From positions 62,001 to 126,000 of the forward strand of contig JADKBZ010000032.1 of NCBI GenBank assembly GCA_016714815.1: a DNA stretch of 64,000 bases. Reading direction: 5' to 3'. The notes under the pieces are model-generated. The model did not search any database and was not told where the DNA came from. It saw only the letters and a program-made list of their open reading frames with translations. The DNA comes from Holophagales bacterium. GTDB taxonomy: Bacteria; Acidobacteriota; Thermoanaerobaculia; UBA5066. Position 1 is the stretch's first letter, and each line of letters starts with the position of its first letter. The position numbers and the translations under genes were made by a program. Below are positions 33,318 through 44,100 of the stretch, in pieces.

Positions 33318-34064
33318 CTATTTCATCTTCCGGATGCGGACCTCAATTCCCTTCTCGGCCGCGAGCAGCGCCACGAGCTTGCCGGTATCCGTGTCCCCGA
33401 AGTGATAGGGGTAGAGGATGCGGGGCCGGAAGCCGCGGACGGCGTCGGCCACCATCTCGGGGGTCATCGTGTAGGGGAGGTTCATCGGCAGGAAGGCGAC
33501 GTCGATCGCCTTCAGATCCTTCATCTCCGGGACGTTCTCCGTGTCGCCGGCGACGTAGACCCGCGTCGTCCCGAAGGTCAGGACGTATCCGTTCCCTTCT
33601 CCCTTCGGGTGGAACGGCGTCCCGTCGGGCCTCTTGCTCACAACGTTGTACGCCGGGACGGCCTCGACGGTCAGGCCTGAGAGGGTCGTCTTCCCGCCGT
33701 TGGCCAGGACGGTCGCTCCCTCGATCTTGCCCTCGCAGGCGGGCGCGACGAGGATCCGGGTCTCCGGCTTCCGGATCGCCGCCAGGGCGGCCGGGTCGAG
33801 GTGGTCCCCGTGGGCGTGGGTGATCAGGACGACGTCGGCCTTCGGTAGCGCACCATAGTCGGTCAGCTTTCCGTAGGGGTCGACGTGGATCACCTGGCCG
33901 CCGAAGCCGAAGACGAGGGTTCCGTGGCCGACGAACGTCACCTCGAGGATCCCGCCCGACGTGGAGATCTCGTCCTTCTCGAGAGCGGGAACCGCGGCCA
34001 TCCCGACGGTCGCGATGGAAAGGACCAGGGTGAGCCCGGCCAGCGGCAGCGTGCGTTCCCTCAT
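33318..34064 (-). CDS. Exported metallo-beta-lactamase-fold hydrolase (UlaG-like)
   Basis: A 248-residue protein from ATG 34064 with GGGAGG upstream. The signal peptide runs to about residue 23 (VLSIATVGMA). The metal site is complete: THAHGDHLDP, a later YVAGDTEN supplying the bridging Asp, and the final His in YPYHFGDT. Family members resemble UlaG L-ascorbate-6-phosphate lactonase but are exported here, so substrate is unknown. It is divergent from the Bax-inhibitor gene. Confidence 0.85.
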   Translation of the reverse strand: MRERTLPLAGLTLVLSIATVGMAAVPALEKDEISTSGGILEVTFVGHGTLVFGFGGQVIHVDPYGKLTDYGALPKADVVLITHAHGDHLDPAALAAIRKPETRILVAPACEGKIEGATVLANGGKTTLSGLTVEAVPAYNVVSKRPDGTPFHPKGEGNGYVLTFGTTRVYVAGDTENVPEMKDLKAIDVAFLPMNLPYTMTPEMVADAVRGFRPRILYPYHFGDTDTGKLVALLAAEKGIEVRIRKMK

Positions 34065-34220
34065 CGGAGCCTCCCTGGGCGGGTACGCGTGGGGCGCCTC
34101 ACCCGAAACGAGTCTAGAGGATCGACACCGCGAATTCCCGCGGGCCGTTCCGAGTCGGCTTATCCTCTGTCGCAGCCCGGCGGTGGCGGCAGGGAGCCGA
34201 CCCCGCACGGAGGAGGTTTC

Positions 34221-34919
34221 ATGGACTATTCCCGCGAGCCGGCAGCGATCTCTCCCGACCGGGTCGAGACGAAATTCCTCACGCGCGTCTACGCCTGGAT
34301 GGCGGGCGGGCTCGTGACGACGTCCCTCGTCGCCTGGCTCACCCTCTCGACCCCCGCGCTGCTCAGCTTCGTCCTCGGCAACAGGCTGGTCTTCTTCGGC
34401 CTCATGCTCGGAGAGCTGGCCCTCGTGGCGTGGCTGAGCGGACTCGTGGGCCGGATGTCGGCCTCCACGGCCGCGTTCGTCTTCCTCGCCTACTCGGCGC
34501 TCAACGGGCTGACGCTCTCGACGATCTTCCTCGTCTACACGTCGAGCTCGATCGCCTCGACGTTCGTGATCGCCGGCGGAACGTTCGCCGCGATGAGCGT
34601 CTACGGCCTCGTCACCAGCCGGCCGCTGGACGGGCTCGGATCCTTTGCGTTCATGGGCCTGATCGGCGTCCTCATCGCCAGCCTCGTGAACATCTTCCTG
34701 AAGAGCCCGATGATGGAGTTCGTCATCGGCTGCGTGGGCGTGATCGTCTTCGTCGGCCTGACGGCCTACGACACGCGCAAGCTGAAGATCATGGCGGCGA
34801 GCGTCGACGCGGACTCGGAGGCGGGACAGAAGGGGGCGATCCAGGGAGCCCTCGCGCTGTATCTCGACTTCATCAACCTCTTCCTGATGCTCCTCCGCCT
34901 CTTCGGAAACCGGCGCTAG
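34221..34919 (+). CDS. Bax inhibitor-1 / YccA family membrane protein
   Basis: A 232-residue protein from ATG 34221 behind a GGAGGAGG ribosome-binding site. It has seven transmembrane helices and the family signatures VYAWMAGGLVTT, YSALNGLTLS and GLTAYDTRKLK. Bacterial members such as YbhL/YccA modulate FtsH proteolysis or act as pH-sensitive calcium leak channels. The next gene begins 25 bases downstream. Confidence 0.95.
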   Translation: MDYSREPAAISPDRVETKFLTRVYAWMAGGLVTTSLVAWLTLSTPALLSFVLGNRLVFFGLMLGELALVAWLSGLVGRMSASTAAFVFLAYSALNGLTLSTIFLVYTSSSIASTFVIAGGTFAAMSVYGLVTSRPLDGLGSFAFMGLIGVLIASLVNIFLKSPMMEFVIGCVGVIVFVGLTAYDTRKLKIMAASVDADSEAGQKGAIQGALALYLDFINLFLMLLRLFGNRR

Positions 34920-34944
34920 ACGGCGAAACGCCGGGCCGCCGCTC

Positions 34945-35865
34945 GTGAGAGGGGTGCCACTCGTTCTGGGCCTGACGCTCCTCGCCGGCGGCTGCGCCGC
35001 GCCGCCCGGCACCGGGACCGGGAAGACGAGCCCCTACCTCTACGAGGACACGCGCCGGCTCGTCGACCTCGTCGAAGAGGCCGCCCGGCGGATCGAGTCC
35101 CGCGGGACCGCCGCCTTCGTCGATTTTGCCGGTGACCCGGGCCGCTGGAAGCGGTCGGGCCTCTACCTCTTCGTCTACGACGAAAACGGGAGGAACGTCT
35201 TCCACGGCGCCCTGCCCGAGCTCGTCGGCCACGATCTGTCGGGGATGCGCGACCTGCTCGGGAGGCCGATGGTCCGGGAGGTCGCCGGGGTCGCCCGCCG
35301 CCCGGAGAGGGACGCCGGGGCCTGGGTCTTCTACCTCTGGGAGGAGCATTCCGAGTTCCTGCCGCGGTGGAAGGCGTCGTACGTGAGGAAGGCCGTCGCC
35401 CCGGACGGGCGCGCCTTCGCCGTCGGGAGCGGGTCGAGCCGCCTCAAGGTGGAGAAGGCCTGGGTGAAGGACCGGGTCGACCGGTTCGTCGAGGTCCTGC
35501 GCCAGGAAGGGAAGGCGGCGGCTTTCACGGTCCTCAGGGACCCGGCGTCGCCGTTCCAGTTCTTCGACACCTACCTCTTCGTCACCGACGGGACGGGGCG
35601 CGCGCTCGTCGATCCGTCCTTCCCGACGCGGACGGGCCGGGACCTCGGCGCGTTCCGCGACGCGGTGGGGCGGTACGTGCTGAAAGACGTCGCGATCAAG
35701 CTCGAGACGTCGGACGAGGCCTGGGCGCAGTACCTCTGGCCCCGGCCCGGGGAGACGTTGCCGTCGCGCAAGGCGCTCTACGTGAGGAAGGTCGTCGTCG
35801 CAGGGGAGACCCTGCTGGTCGGCTCGGACTTCTACCTCGCCTCGCCGGTCTGGATGAAGCACTGA
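34945..35865 (+). CDS. Lipoprotein with two tandem Cache-type domains
   Basis: A 306-residue protein from GTG 34945. A lipoprotein signal (LVLGLTLLAGGCAAPP) is followed by two single-Cache repeats (about 35-165 and 175-300), each with a long helix, the LY/TYLFVxDxxGR strand pair and an AxYVRKxV strand. Cache domains normally sit outside membrane receptors; here there is no transmembrane or output part. It may bind a small acid and pass it to a transporter or receptor. Next is the nucleobase permease, 10 bases on. Confidence 0.75.
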   Translation: MRGVPLVLGLTLLAGGCAAPPGTGTGKTSPYLYEDTRRLVDLVEEAARRIESRGTAAFVDFAGDPGRWKRSGLYLFVYDENGRNVFHGALPELVGHDLSGMRDLLGRPMVREVAGVARRPERDAGAWVFYLWEEHSEFLPRWKASYVRKAVAPDGRAFAVGSGSSRLKVEKAWVKDRVDRFVEVLRQEGKAAAFTVLRDPASPFQFFDTYLFVTDGTGRALVDPSFPTRTGRDLGAFRDAVGRYVLKDVAIKLETSDEAWAQYLWPRPGETLPSRKALYVRKVVVAGETLLVGSDFYLASPVWMKH

Positions 35866-35875
35866 CGGAGTCGCG

Positions 35876-37195
35876 ATGCAACGACCGCCCGGCCTGATCT
35901 ACGCCGTCGACGAGACGCCGCCCCCCTTCGTCCTCTTCCTCCTCGGGCTGCAGCACATCTTCCTGATGTCGTCGTCCCTCGTCCTGCCGGTCGTCCTCGT
36001 GAGCGAGATCGGCGGCTCGTTCGAGGAAGCTCGTTCCGTCGTTGCCTTCACGATGATCGCCTGCGGGATCGGCACGGCGCTGCAGGCCGTGCGCGCCCGC
36101 GGCTTCGGCTCTGGATTCCTCTGCCCGAACCTCTGCGGCCCGAACTTCTTTGCCGCGTCGATGGAAGCGGCCTGGCTGGGCGGCCTCCCGCTCATGCGCG
36201 GGATGACGCTCGTGGCGGGCCTCTTCGAGGCCGTCTTCGCGCGCTTCGTCCACCGCCTCGCGTTCCTCTTCCCCCCGGAGATCACGGGCCTCGTCGTCCT
36301 GATGGTGGGGGAGGGCCTCATCCCGCTCGGCATGTCGAAATTTCTCGGCATCAACTTCGCGGGCGAGCCGATCCAGGGGCCCTGCGTCGTCGTCGCCGCG
36401 GCGACGCTCGGGACGATGATCGGCGTCAACGCCTTCGGCCGCGGCAGGCTCCGGCTCTACGGCGTCCTGGTGGGAATGGCCGTCGGCTACGCCCTGTCGG
36501 CCGCCACGGGGATCCTCTCCGGGACCGACCTCGAGCTTCTCGCGCGCTCCCCGTGGCTCTCGCTCCCGGGCCTTCCCTCGCAGTGGAGCTTCGCCTTCCG
36601 CTGGTCGATCCTCCCGACCTTCCTGATCGTCTCCGTCACCGGGGCGCTCAAGTCGATGGGGAACCTGATCCTCTGCGAGAAGTCGAACGACGCGGCCTGG
36701 AAGGAGCCCGACATGAAGCGGATCGGGGGCGGGCTGATGGCGGACGCCGCCTGCGTGACGGTGTCGGGCCTCCTCGGCGGGATGGCGTCCGACACCTCGG
36801 CCAGCAACGTCTCCCTCTCGGTGGCGACCGGCGCGACGAGCCGGAAGATCGGGTTCGTCGCGGCGGCCCTGTTCGCGGCGCTCGGCTTCTCGCCGAAGGT
36901 CAGCGGGATCCTTTCCGTCATGCCGATGCCGGTGATGGGGGCGATCCTCCTCTTCGTCACGACCTTCATGCTCGTTTCGGGACTCCAGATCGTCGTCGGC
37001 TTCGGCCTCGACCCGCGAAAGACGCTCGTCGTCGGCGTCTCCCTCGCGTTCGGCCTCTCGATCGACGTCGTCCCCGCGCTCTGGGCCTCCCTGCCGGGCT
37101 GGCTGCAGCCGCTCTTCGGCTCCTCGCTCACGCTGACGACGGTGATGGCCGTCGTGCTGAACCAGCTCCTCGCCCGGGCGAAAAGGCCGGCCTGA
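35876..37195 (+). CDS. NCS2-family nucleobase (xanthine/uracil-type) permease
   Basis: A 439-residue polytopic protein of family-typical length with about 13 helices. LLGLQHIFLMSSSLVLPVVLV near the start is the TM1 signature, and GMASDTSASNVSLSVATGATSRKIG is the conserved half-helix/loop of NCS2 carriers, with S/T substitutions relative to classical sequences. It is expected to import a purine, pyrimidine or related compound with cations. The adjoining Cache lipoprotein may share the ligand; this is inferred from proximity. Confidence 0.85.
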   Translation: MQRPPGLIYAVDETPPPFVLFLLGLQHIFLMSSSLVLPVVLVSEIGGSFEEARSVVAFTMIACGIGTALQAVRARGFGSGFLCPNLCGPNFFAASMEAAWLGGLPLMRGMTLVAGLFEAVFARFVHRLAFLFPPEITGLVVLMVGEGLIPLGMSKFLGINFAGEPIQGPCVVVAAATLGTMIGVNAFGRGRLRLYGVLVGMAVGYALSAATGILSGTDLELLARSPWLSLPGLPSQWSFAFRWSILPTFLIVSVTGALKSMGNLILCEKSNDAAWKEPDMKRIGGGLMADAACVTVSGLLGGMASDTSASNVSLSVATGATSRKIGFVAAALFAALGFSPKVSGILSVMPMPVMGAILLFVTTFMLVSGLQIVVGFGLDPRKTLVVGVSLAFGLSIDVVPALWASLPGWLQPLFGSSLTLTTVMAVVLNQLLARAKRPA

Positions 37196-37232
37196 GGGAA
37201 GCAGCCCGACGTACGGGAGACGGAGCCGGGGG

Positions 37233-37628
37233 CTATCGGATCAGCTCGACGCGCCGGGACAGGCCCGGGGCATGGGCGAGCCTGGCATCGCAGGTGAGGA
37301 GGACCGTGTCGAGCGCCTCGGCGAGCGCGACGTAGACGGCGTCGTAGGCGGTCAGCCGGTCGCGCAGAGCCCAGACCCGGCCGAGGAGCGGCTCGTGCGG
37401 GTGGCGTTCCAGGTCGAGGGCGCGGAGGTTCTCGAGCGCCGCGGCCCCCGCGGTCGCGTCGAGGTCGCCGTCCCGCACGAAGCGGCGCAGCACCTGGGCG
37501 ACCTCGACATCGGCGAGGTGCGGGACGTGGAGGCCCAGCGCCGGGTCCGCGATACGGGCCGCGATCGCGCGGCCGCTCTCGGTCCCGAGCAGAAGCTCGA
37601 CGAGGACCGAAGCGTCGAGGACGATCAC
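37233..37628 (-). CDS. PIN-domain toxin (VapC/FitB-like)
   Basis: A 131-residue protein with the PIN acidic residues: MIVLDASVLVELLL at the start, the central acidic segment HLADVEVAQ, YDAVYVALAEAL and TCDARLAHA. It follows the antitoxin gene with an ATGA overlap, the usual antitoxin-first order. The family cuts specific RNAs when freed. Unlike the pair at 9.5-10.2 kb, it is not bounded by an evident repeat. Confidence 0.9.
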   Translation of the reverse strand: MIVLDASVLVELLLGTESGRAIAARIADPALGLHVPHLADVEVAQVLRRFVRDGDLDATAGAAALENLRALDLERHPHEPLLGRVWALRDRLTAYDAVYVALAEALDTVLLTCDARLAHAPGLSRRVELIR

Positions 37629-37858
37629 CGCGCGTCGCGCGCCGACCGGATCACCTCGGCGGCGGAACGCCCGAGGCGGCGAACGGGACCGGCCCGAAGC
37701 CGGTCCAGAAGCTCCGCCCGCGTCGGGCGCTCCAGCGCCTTGCGCACCTCGCGCAGGACGTAGTCCGACATCGTGAGCCCTTCGACCGCCGCCCTCACCT
37801 TGAGCTGCCGGTGGAGATCGGCCGGGACGTTTCGGATCTGGACCATCGTTGTCGACAT
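37625..37858 (-). CDS. FitA/VapB-like ribbon-helix-helix antitoxin
   Basis: A 77-residue protein starting at ATG 37858. MVQIRNVPADLHRQLKVRAA is the beta-strand and first helix of the FitA-type ribbon-helix-helix fold that binds the operator as a dimer; the C-terminal basic segment should fill the toxin active site. Its TGA overlaps the PIN gene ATG. The pair probably represses its own promoter in the 201-base gap before the CheB-CheR gene. Confidence 0.9.
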   Translation of the reverse strand: MSTTMVQIRNVPADLHRQLKVRAAVEGLTMSDYVLREVRKALERPTRAELLDRLRAGPVRRLGRSAAEVIRSARDAR

Positions 37859-38059
37859 GCGAAAACGATAGTTTCCTCGGAGTGACATGTCAAAGGGCGA
37901 CGGACGATCGGGTCCGTTCCGTCTTCCGTGAACGAAAAACGGAACTGCCCCCCTCGGCTTGGCGCAGAAGGGAGGGGGCGAGGCGGCGCTCCGGATCCCT
38001 TCCACATTGTCCGGCGGGCCGATCGATTTGGAGGATGATGAGGAGTCGGGAGCCCAGCC

Positions 38060-41000
38060 ATGACCAGGCAGAAGGAAGAACCTCGGGAACAGGAGCGGAC
38101 GCTCGAGGCCGAGGGGGCTTCGTCTTCCGCGCCCCCTGAACCCCGCCCGGCGGCGAGCTTCCCCGTCGTCGGCATCGGCGCCTCGGCCGGCGGGCTGGCC
38201 GCCTTCGAGGCCTTCTTCTCCGGAATGCCGGCCGACGCCGACCCCGGCATGGCGTTCGTCCTGGTGCAGCACCTGGCCCCGGACCAAGAGAGCATCCTCA
38301 CCGACCTCGTCCGCCGCTACACCCGGATGCAGGTCTTCGAGATCGAGGACGGGATGACGGTCGCGCCCAACTGCGCCTACATCATCCCGCCCGGCCACGA
38401 CCTGGCGTTCCTGAGCGGTGCGCTGGAGCTGCTGGAACCCTCGGCGCCGCGCGGCCAGCGGCTGCCCATCGACTTCTTCTTCCGCTCTCTCGCCCAGGAC
38501 CAGCACGAGCGGGCCATCGGCATCGTTCTCTCGGGCACGGGCAGCGACGGCACCCTCGGGGTGAGGGCGATCAAGGGCGAGGGCGGGCTGGTGATGGCGC
38601 AGAGCCCCGCCTCCGCCGATTACGACGGCATGCCGCAGAGCGCGATCGCCACCGGCCTGCTCGATTTCGTGCTGCCGCCGGCCGAGATGCCCGCCCGGCT
38701 CATCGCCTACGCGGCGCGTGCCTTCGGCCCGCCTCAGCCGGCCGCGACCGTTTCTTCGCCGAAGGCCGAGAACGCGCTGCAGAAGGTCTTCGTCCTCCTG
38801 CGCGCCCGGACCGGCCATGATTTCTCCGGGTACAAGCCGAGCACGGTCCACCGGCGCCTCGCGCGCCGGATGGCCGTCCACCAGGTCGACACGCTGGACC
38901 GGTACGTCCAGTACGCGCAGCAGACGCCGGGCGAGGTGGACGCCCTCTTCCGCGACCTCCTGATCGGCGTGACGAGCTTCTTTCGCGACCCGGTCGCCTT
39001 CGCCGCTCTCGAGGAGCAGGTCGTCCCCGGGCTCTTCGCCGGCAAGAGCGCCGGCGCCACGATCCGCGTCTGGTCGCCGGGCTGCTCCACCGGCGAGGAG
39101 GCCTATTCCCTCGCCATCCTCCTCGCCGAACGGATGGAGACGCTGAAGAAGAGCTTCACGGTGCAGGTGTTTGCCACCGACATCGACGCCCAGGCCATTG
39201 CCACGGCCCGCGCCGGCCTCTACCCGGCCAGCATCTCCGGCGACGTTTCACCCGAACGGCTGGCGCGCTTCTTCGTCGCCGAGCCCGAGGGTCGCGGGTA
39301 CCGGATCCACAAGGGGATCCGGGACCTTCTCGTCTTCTCCGAGCAGGACGTCATCAAGGACCCCCCCTTCGGGAGGCTCGATCTCATCAGCTGCCGCAAC
39401 CTCCTGATCTACCTGGGAGGGGAGCTGCAGAAGAAGCTCCTTCCCCTCTTCCACTACGCACTCAACCCGGACGGAGCCCTCTTCCTGGGGACCTCCGAGA
39501 CCGTCGGCGAGTTCGAGGAGCTGTTCGCCGTGGTCGACCGCCAATCGAAGCTCTATCGGAGCAAGGGCGATCTGCACGGAACCCAGCGCGTCGCCCTGGG
39601 CCGCTTCCTCGCGCCCGTGACGGCCACGGCCGCGACGGCTCTCGCGCTGGGGCCCGGCGCTCCGAAGCCGGCCTTCCCGGTGAAGCTGCCGCTGCGCGAG
39701 CTGACCGAGCAGGCGCTCATCGCGCAGGCTGCCCCGGCCGCCGCGCTCGTCGACGGGGCGGGGGACGTCCTCTACCTGCACGGCCGGACCGGGATGTACC
39801 TCGAGCCGGTCCCGGGTGAGGCCGGAATCAGTAACCTCGTGAAGATGGCCCGCGAAGGGCTCGGGCACGAGCTGACCGTCGCCCTGCACAAGGCCCGGGA
39901 GACGAAGGCGCCTGTGCGCTGCCCGGGCCTGCGCGTCCGGACCAACGGCGATTTCACGATGGTCAACCTGACCGTCCGACCGGTGACGACGGGTCATTCC
40001 GCGTCGCTTCAGGCGCCTCTCTACCTGGTCGTCCTGGAAGAAGCGCCGCCGTCGGACGCGGTGAACGGCGAGCGCGGTGATCGAGGCGCTCCGCCGCCGG
40101 GGTCCGGCGATCGGTCCCCGGAAGCCTGCGCGGATCTCGAGGCGCTCCGGCAGGAGCTGCGTGCCAAGGAGGAGTATCTCCAGACCGCCAGCGAAGAGCT
40201 GGAGACCTCCAACGAAGAGCTCAAATCCTCCAACGAGGAGATGCAGTCGGTCAACGAGGAGCTGCAATCCTCCAACGAGGAGCTGCAGACCTCCCGGGAG
40301 GAGATGCAGTCGGTCAACGAGGAGCTCGCCACGATCAACGTCGAGCTGCAAACCACACTGGCGGAGCTCTCGCGGACCAACAACGACCTGAACAACCTGA
40401 TCGGCGGCACCGGCATCGGGACCGTTTTCGTGGACCAGCGGCAGCGCATCCTGCGGTTCACCCCCACCACGACCCGGACGATCAACCTGATCCTGAGCGA
40501 CGTGGGGCGGCCGATCGGGCATCTCGTCCCCAACCTGGTGGGCTACGACAGCCTCGTGGCGGACACGCAGGCCGTTCTGGACACGCTGATCCCCAGGGAG
40601 GTGGAGGTGCAGACCCGGGAGGGGAGCTGGTACAGGCTGCGGATCCAGCCCTACCGCACCGTCGACAACGTGATCGAGGGTGCCGTGATCACCTTCATCG
40701 ACATCACGGAGATGGTGGGAACGCGAGAGAACCTGCGGAAGGCCAACGAGCTGCTCCGCCTGGCCGTGGTCGTCCGCGACGCCAGCGACGCCATCACCGT
40801 GCAGGACCTGGAGGGGCGCATCCTGGCCTGGAACCCGGGCGCGGTGAGGATGTACGGCTGGAGCGAGGCCGAGGCGCTCGCGATGAACGTCCGCGACCGG
40901 ATCCCGCGGGGGCTGTGGGAGGAGGCGCTGGCGAAGATCCACGCGCTCAGCCAGTCCGAGGTCCTGGAGCCGTATCGCACCCGGATGATCACGAAGGCCG

Positions 41001-41152
41001 GTTCCGTCGTCGAAGTCTCGATCACCTCCACGGCACTGGTGAACGACGCCGGTAGAATGTACGCCATCGCCACGACGGAACGGGCGAGGGCGACCGAGCC
41101 GGCTTTGCCGGGCTCCGGGACGGCGACGGGGACAGGCTCGGAGATGGGCTGA
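38060..41152 (+). CDS. CheB-CheR fusion with coiled coil and two PAS domains
   Basis: A 1030-residue cytoplasmic protein. CheB methylesterase domain (about 32-215) with catalytic Ser in GIGASAGG, His in VQHLAPD and Asp in GTGSDG; CheR methyltransferase domain (about 225-490) with SAM motif WSPGCSTGEEAYS and LISCRNLLIYL; a regular coiled coil (about 690-780) of NEELQSSNEEL repeats; and PAS domains at about 785-890 and 900-1010. Such fusions are common in large sensory arrays and often regulate a kinase. The hybrid kinase starts 14 bases downstream. Confidence 0.9.
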   Translation: MTRQKEEPREQERTLEAEGASSSAPPEPRPAASFPVVGIGASAGGLAAFEAFFSGMPADADPGMAFVLVQHLAPDQESILTDLVRRYTRMQVFEIEDGMTVAPNCAYIIPPGHDLAFLSGALELLEPSAPRGQRLPIDFFFRSLAQDQHERAIGIVLSGTGSDGTLGVRAIKGEGGLVMAQSPASADYDGMPQSAIATGLLDFVLPPAEMPARLIAYAARAFGPPQPAATVSSPKAENALQKVFVLLRARTGHDFSGYKPSTVHRRLARRMAVHQVDTLDRYVQYAQQTPGEVDALFRDLLIGVTSFFRDPVAFAALEEQVVPGLFAGKSAGATIRVWSPGCSTGEEAYSLAILLAERMETLKKSFTVQVFATDIDAQAIATARAGLYPASISGDVSPERLARFFVAEPEGRGYRIHKGIRDLLVFSEQDVIKDPPFGRLDLISCRNLLIYLGGELQKKLLPLFHYALNPDGALFLGTSETVGEFEELFAVVDRQSKLYRSKGDLHGTQRVALGRFLAPVTATAATALALGPGAPKPAFPVKLPLRELTEQALIAQAAPAAALVDGAGDVLYLHGRTGMYLEPVPGEAGISNLVKMAREGLGHELTVALHKARETKAPVRCPGLRVRTNGDFTMVNLTVRPVTTGHSASLQAPLYLVVLEEAPPSDAVNGERGDRGAPPPGSGDRSPEACADLEALRQELRAKEEYLQTASEELETSNEELKSSNEEMQSVNEELQSSNEELQTSREEMQSVNEELATINVELQTTLAELSRTNNDLNNLIGGTGIGTVFVDQRQRILRFTPTTTRTINLILSDVGRPIGHLVPNLVGYDSLVADTQAVLDTLIPREVEVQTREGSWYRLRIQPYRTVDNVIEGAVITFIDITEMVGTRENLRKANELLRLAVVVRDASDAITVQDLEGRILAWNPGAVRMYGWSEAEALAMNVRDRIPRGLWEEALAKIHALSQSEVLEPYRTRMITKAGSVVEVSITSTALVNDAGRMYAIATTERARATEPALPGSGTATGTGSEMG

Positions 41153-41166
41153 GCGAGGGACGCGCG

Positions 41167-44100
41167 ATGGCCGAAAAGGACGATCGCCACGGGGTCTCCG
41201 CCGAGCTGCGCCGGCAGGCCGAAGAGTTTGCCCGGACGGGCGCCGGGCCGTCGCCGGAAGGACTGGCGAGCCTGGAAGGCCTGGAAAACCTCGAGGCCAT
41301 TTCGCCCGAGGCCACCCGCCAGACGCTTCACGAGCTGCGCGTCCACCAGATCGAGCTGGAGATGCAGAACGAGGAGCTGCGCCGGGTGCAGCTGGAGCGG
41401 GACCTCGCGAAGGCGCGCTACTTCGACCTCTACGACCTCGCCCCGGTGGGTTACTGCACTCTCAGCGAGCGGGGGGTGATCCTGGAGGCCAACCTCACGG
41501 CCGCCACCCTGCTCGGCGTGGTCCGGGCCGCGCTGGTCCGCCAGCCGGTCTCCAGGTTCATCCTCAAGGACGATCAGGACCACTACTACCTCCTCCGCAG
41601 GCAGCTCTTCGAAACCGGCTCCCCGCAGGCGACCGAGCTGCGGATGGTGAAACAGGACGGAACGCTCTTCTGGGCGCACCTGGCGACCACCGTCGCGAAG
41701 GGCGAGGACGGGGCGCCGGTGGGCCGTCTCGTCCTCCACGACGTCACCCAGCGCAAGCAGGCGGAGATGGCGCTGCGAGAGAGCGAGGAGCGCCACCGCG
41801 CCATTCTCGAGACGGCCATGGACGGATTCTGGCTGGCGGACCAGGAAGGCCGCCTCCTGCAGGTGAACGAGACGTATTGCCGGATGAGCGGGTACGGCGC
41901 GCCGGAGCTGCTGGCCATGCGTATTCCGGATCTCGAGCTCGTCGAGAAGTTCGACGACACCGTCGCCCGGATCCGGAAGATCGTGGCGGAAGGCGAGGAT
42001 CGCTTCGAGTCCCGGCATCGGCGCAAGGACGGGAGCGTCTTCGACGTCGAGGTCAGCGTTCAGCACCGGCCCGCCGAGGGCGGAACGCTCGTGGCGTTCC
42101 TGCGCGACATCACCGAACGCAAGCAGAGGCAGGCCGTGCTGACCTTCCTGGCGCAGACCTCCTCGGGCACGACGGCCGAGCCCTTCTTCGACCTGCTCGC
42201 CCGCTACCTGGCCGAGAGCCTCGGAATGGACTACGTCTGCATCGACCGCCTGGAGGGAGACGGCCTGACCGCGCGGACGCTTTCCGTCTGGTCTGACGGG
42301 CATTTCGAGGACAACGTCACCTATTCCCTGAAAGACACTCCCTGCGGGGACGTGGTGGGGCAGACGGTCTGTTGCTTCCCGGCCAACGTCTGCCAGTTCT
42401 TCCCGCGGGATCAGGCGCTGCAGGAGCTGCGGGCGGACAGCTACGTCGGCGCCACCCTCTGGAGCCATGCCGGCAAGCCGATCGGGCTGATCGCCGTGAT
42501 CGGCCGCAAGCCGATGGCGAACAGGGCCCAGGCGGAGCGCACGCTCGCGGTGGTCAGCGGGAGGGCGGCCGGCGAGCTGGAGCGGCTGATCGCCGAGGAG
42601 GCGTTGCGCGAGAACGAGGCCGTCCTGCTCGAGGCCCAGGCGATCCTCCGGGCGGCCATGGACTGCAGCCCCGCGGGGATCGCCATCGCCGACGCCCCTT
42701 CCGGCGCGCTGCGCTACGTGAACGACGCGGGACTGTTCATTCGGGGCGGGGATCGCGCCACCGTCGTCAACGGGATCGGGATCGACCAGTACGTCGCGAG
42801 CTGGAAGATGCTGGATCTCGACGGCCGGCCGCTCGCGGCCGAAGAGGTGCCGCTCGCCCGGGCGATCCTCTTCGGCGAGAAGTGCAGCCGGGAGTTCGTC
42901 ATTCGAAGGGCGGTGGGGGACGACCGGATCGTCTGGGCGAACGCCGCCCCGATCACCGGCCCCGGGGGCCAGGTCACGGCCGGCGTGGTCGTCTTCCTCG
43001 ACGTCACGGAGCGCAGGCAGGGCGAGGCGGCCGAGGCTTCGCTCCAGGATCAGCTTCGCGAATCGCACAAGATGGAGGCCATCGGCACCCTCGCCGGCGG
43101 CATCGCTCACGACTTCAACAACATCCTGGCGACCATCCTGGGCAACGTCGAGCTGGCGCGCCAGGACCTGAGCGCCAGCCCCCTCGCGCTCGAGAGCCTG
43201 GAGGAGATCCGCAAGGCCGCGTCCCGCGCGCGGGATCTCGTGCAGCAGATTCTCTCTTTCAGCCGCCGCCAGCCGACCGAGCGCAGGCGGACGGCGCTGG
43301 CGCCGGTCATCGAGTCGACGGTCCGTCTGCTGCGCGCCACGCTGCCCGCGCGCCTCGCTCTCGACGTCCGCTGCGACGCCGAGGCGCCGGAGGTGCTCGC
43401 CGACGCGAACCAGATCGGGCAGGTCCTGGTCAACCTCGTCACGAACTCCATGCAGGCGCTTCGCAACGGACCGGGGCGCATCGGCATCCGGCTCGACACG
43501 GTGACGCTCGACGCGGCGCTGGCGGAGTCTCATCCCTCGCTGGGCGCGATGCGTGCCCGGCGTCCGGGGCAGACGGTGCGGCTGACGGTGACCGACGACG
43601 GGGAAGGGATGGACCCGGCCACGCTCGGGAGGGTGTTCGAACCGTTCTTCACCACGAGAGCCGTGAACGAGGGAACCGGCCTCGGCCTGTCGGTCGTGCA
43701 CGGCATCGTGCAGGGGCACGAGGGGGCGATCGTCGTGGAGAGCGTTCCGGGCAAGGGGTCGGCCTTCACGGTCTACCTGCCGGCGGGTGGCGCCCTCGGC
43801 GGCGGCGCCGCGCGCGCTGGCGCGCCGGGCGTCGAGATGGGCGCCCGGGCCGGCGCCGCGATTCCGGGGGGCGAGGGGAGCGTCGAGGGGGGCGGTGGCC
43901 AGCACATCCTCTACCTCGACGACGACGAGGCGCTCGTGTTCCTGGTCGACCGCCTCCTGAAGCGGCGCGGCTTGCGCGTCAGCGGCTTCACGAACCAGCG
44001 GGCCGCCCTCGACGCCCTTCGCGCCGACCCCGCCCGGTTCGACCTGGTCGTGAGCGACTACAACATGCCGGGGATGTCGGGTCTGGACGTGGCGCGCGAG

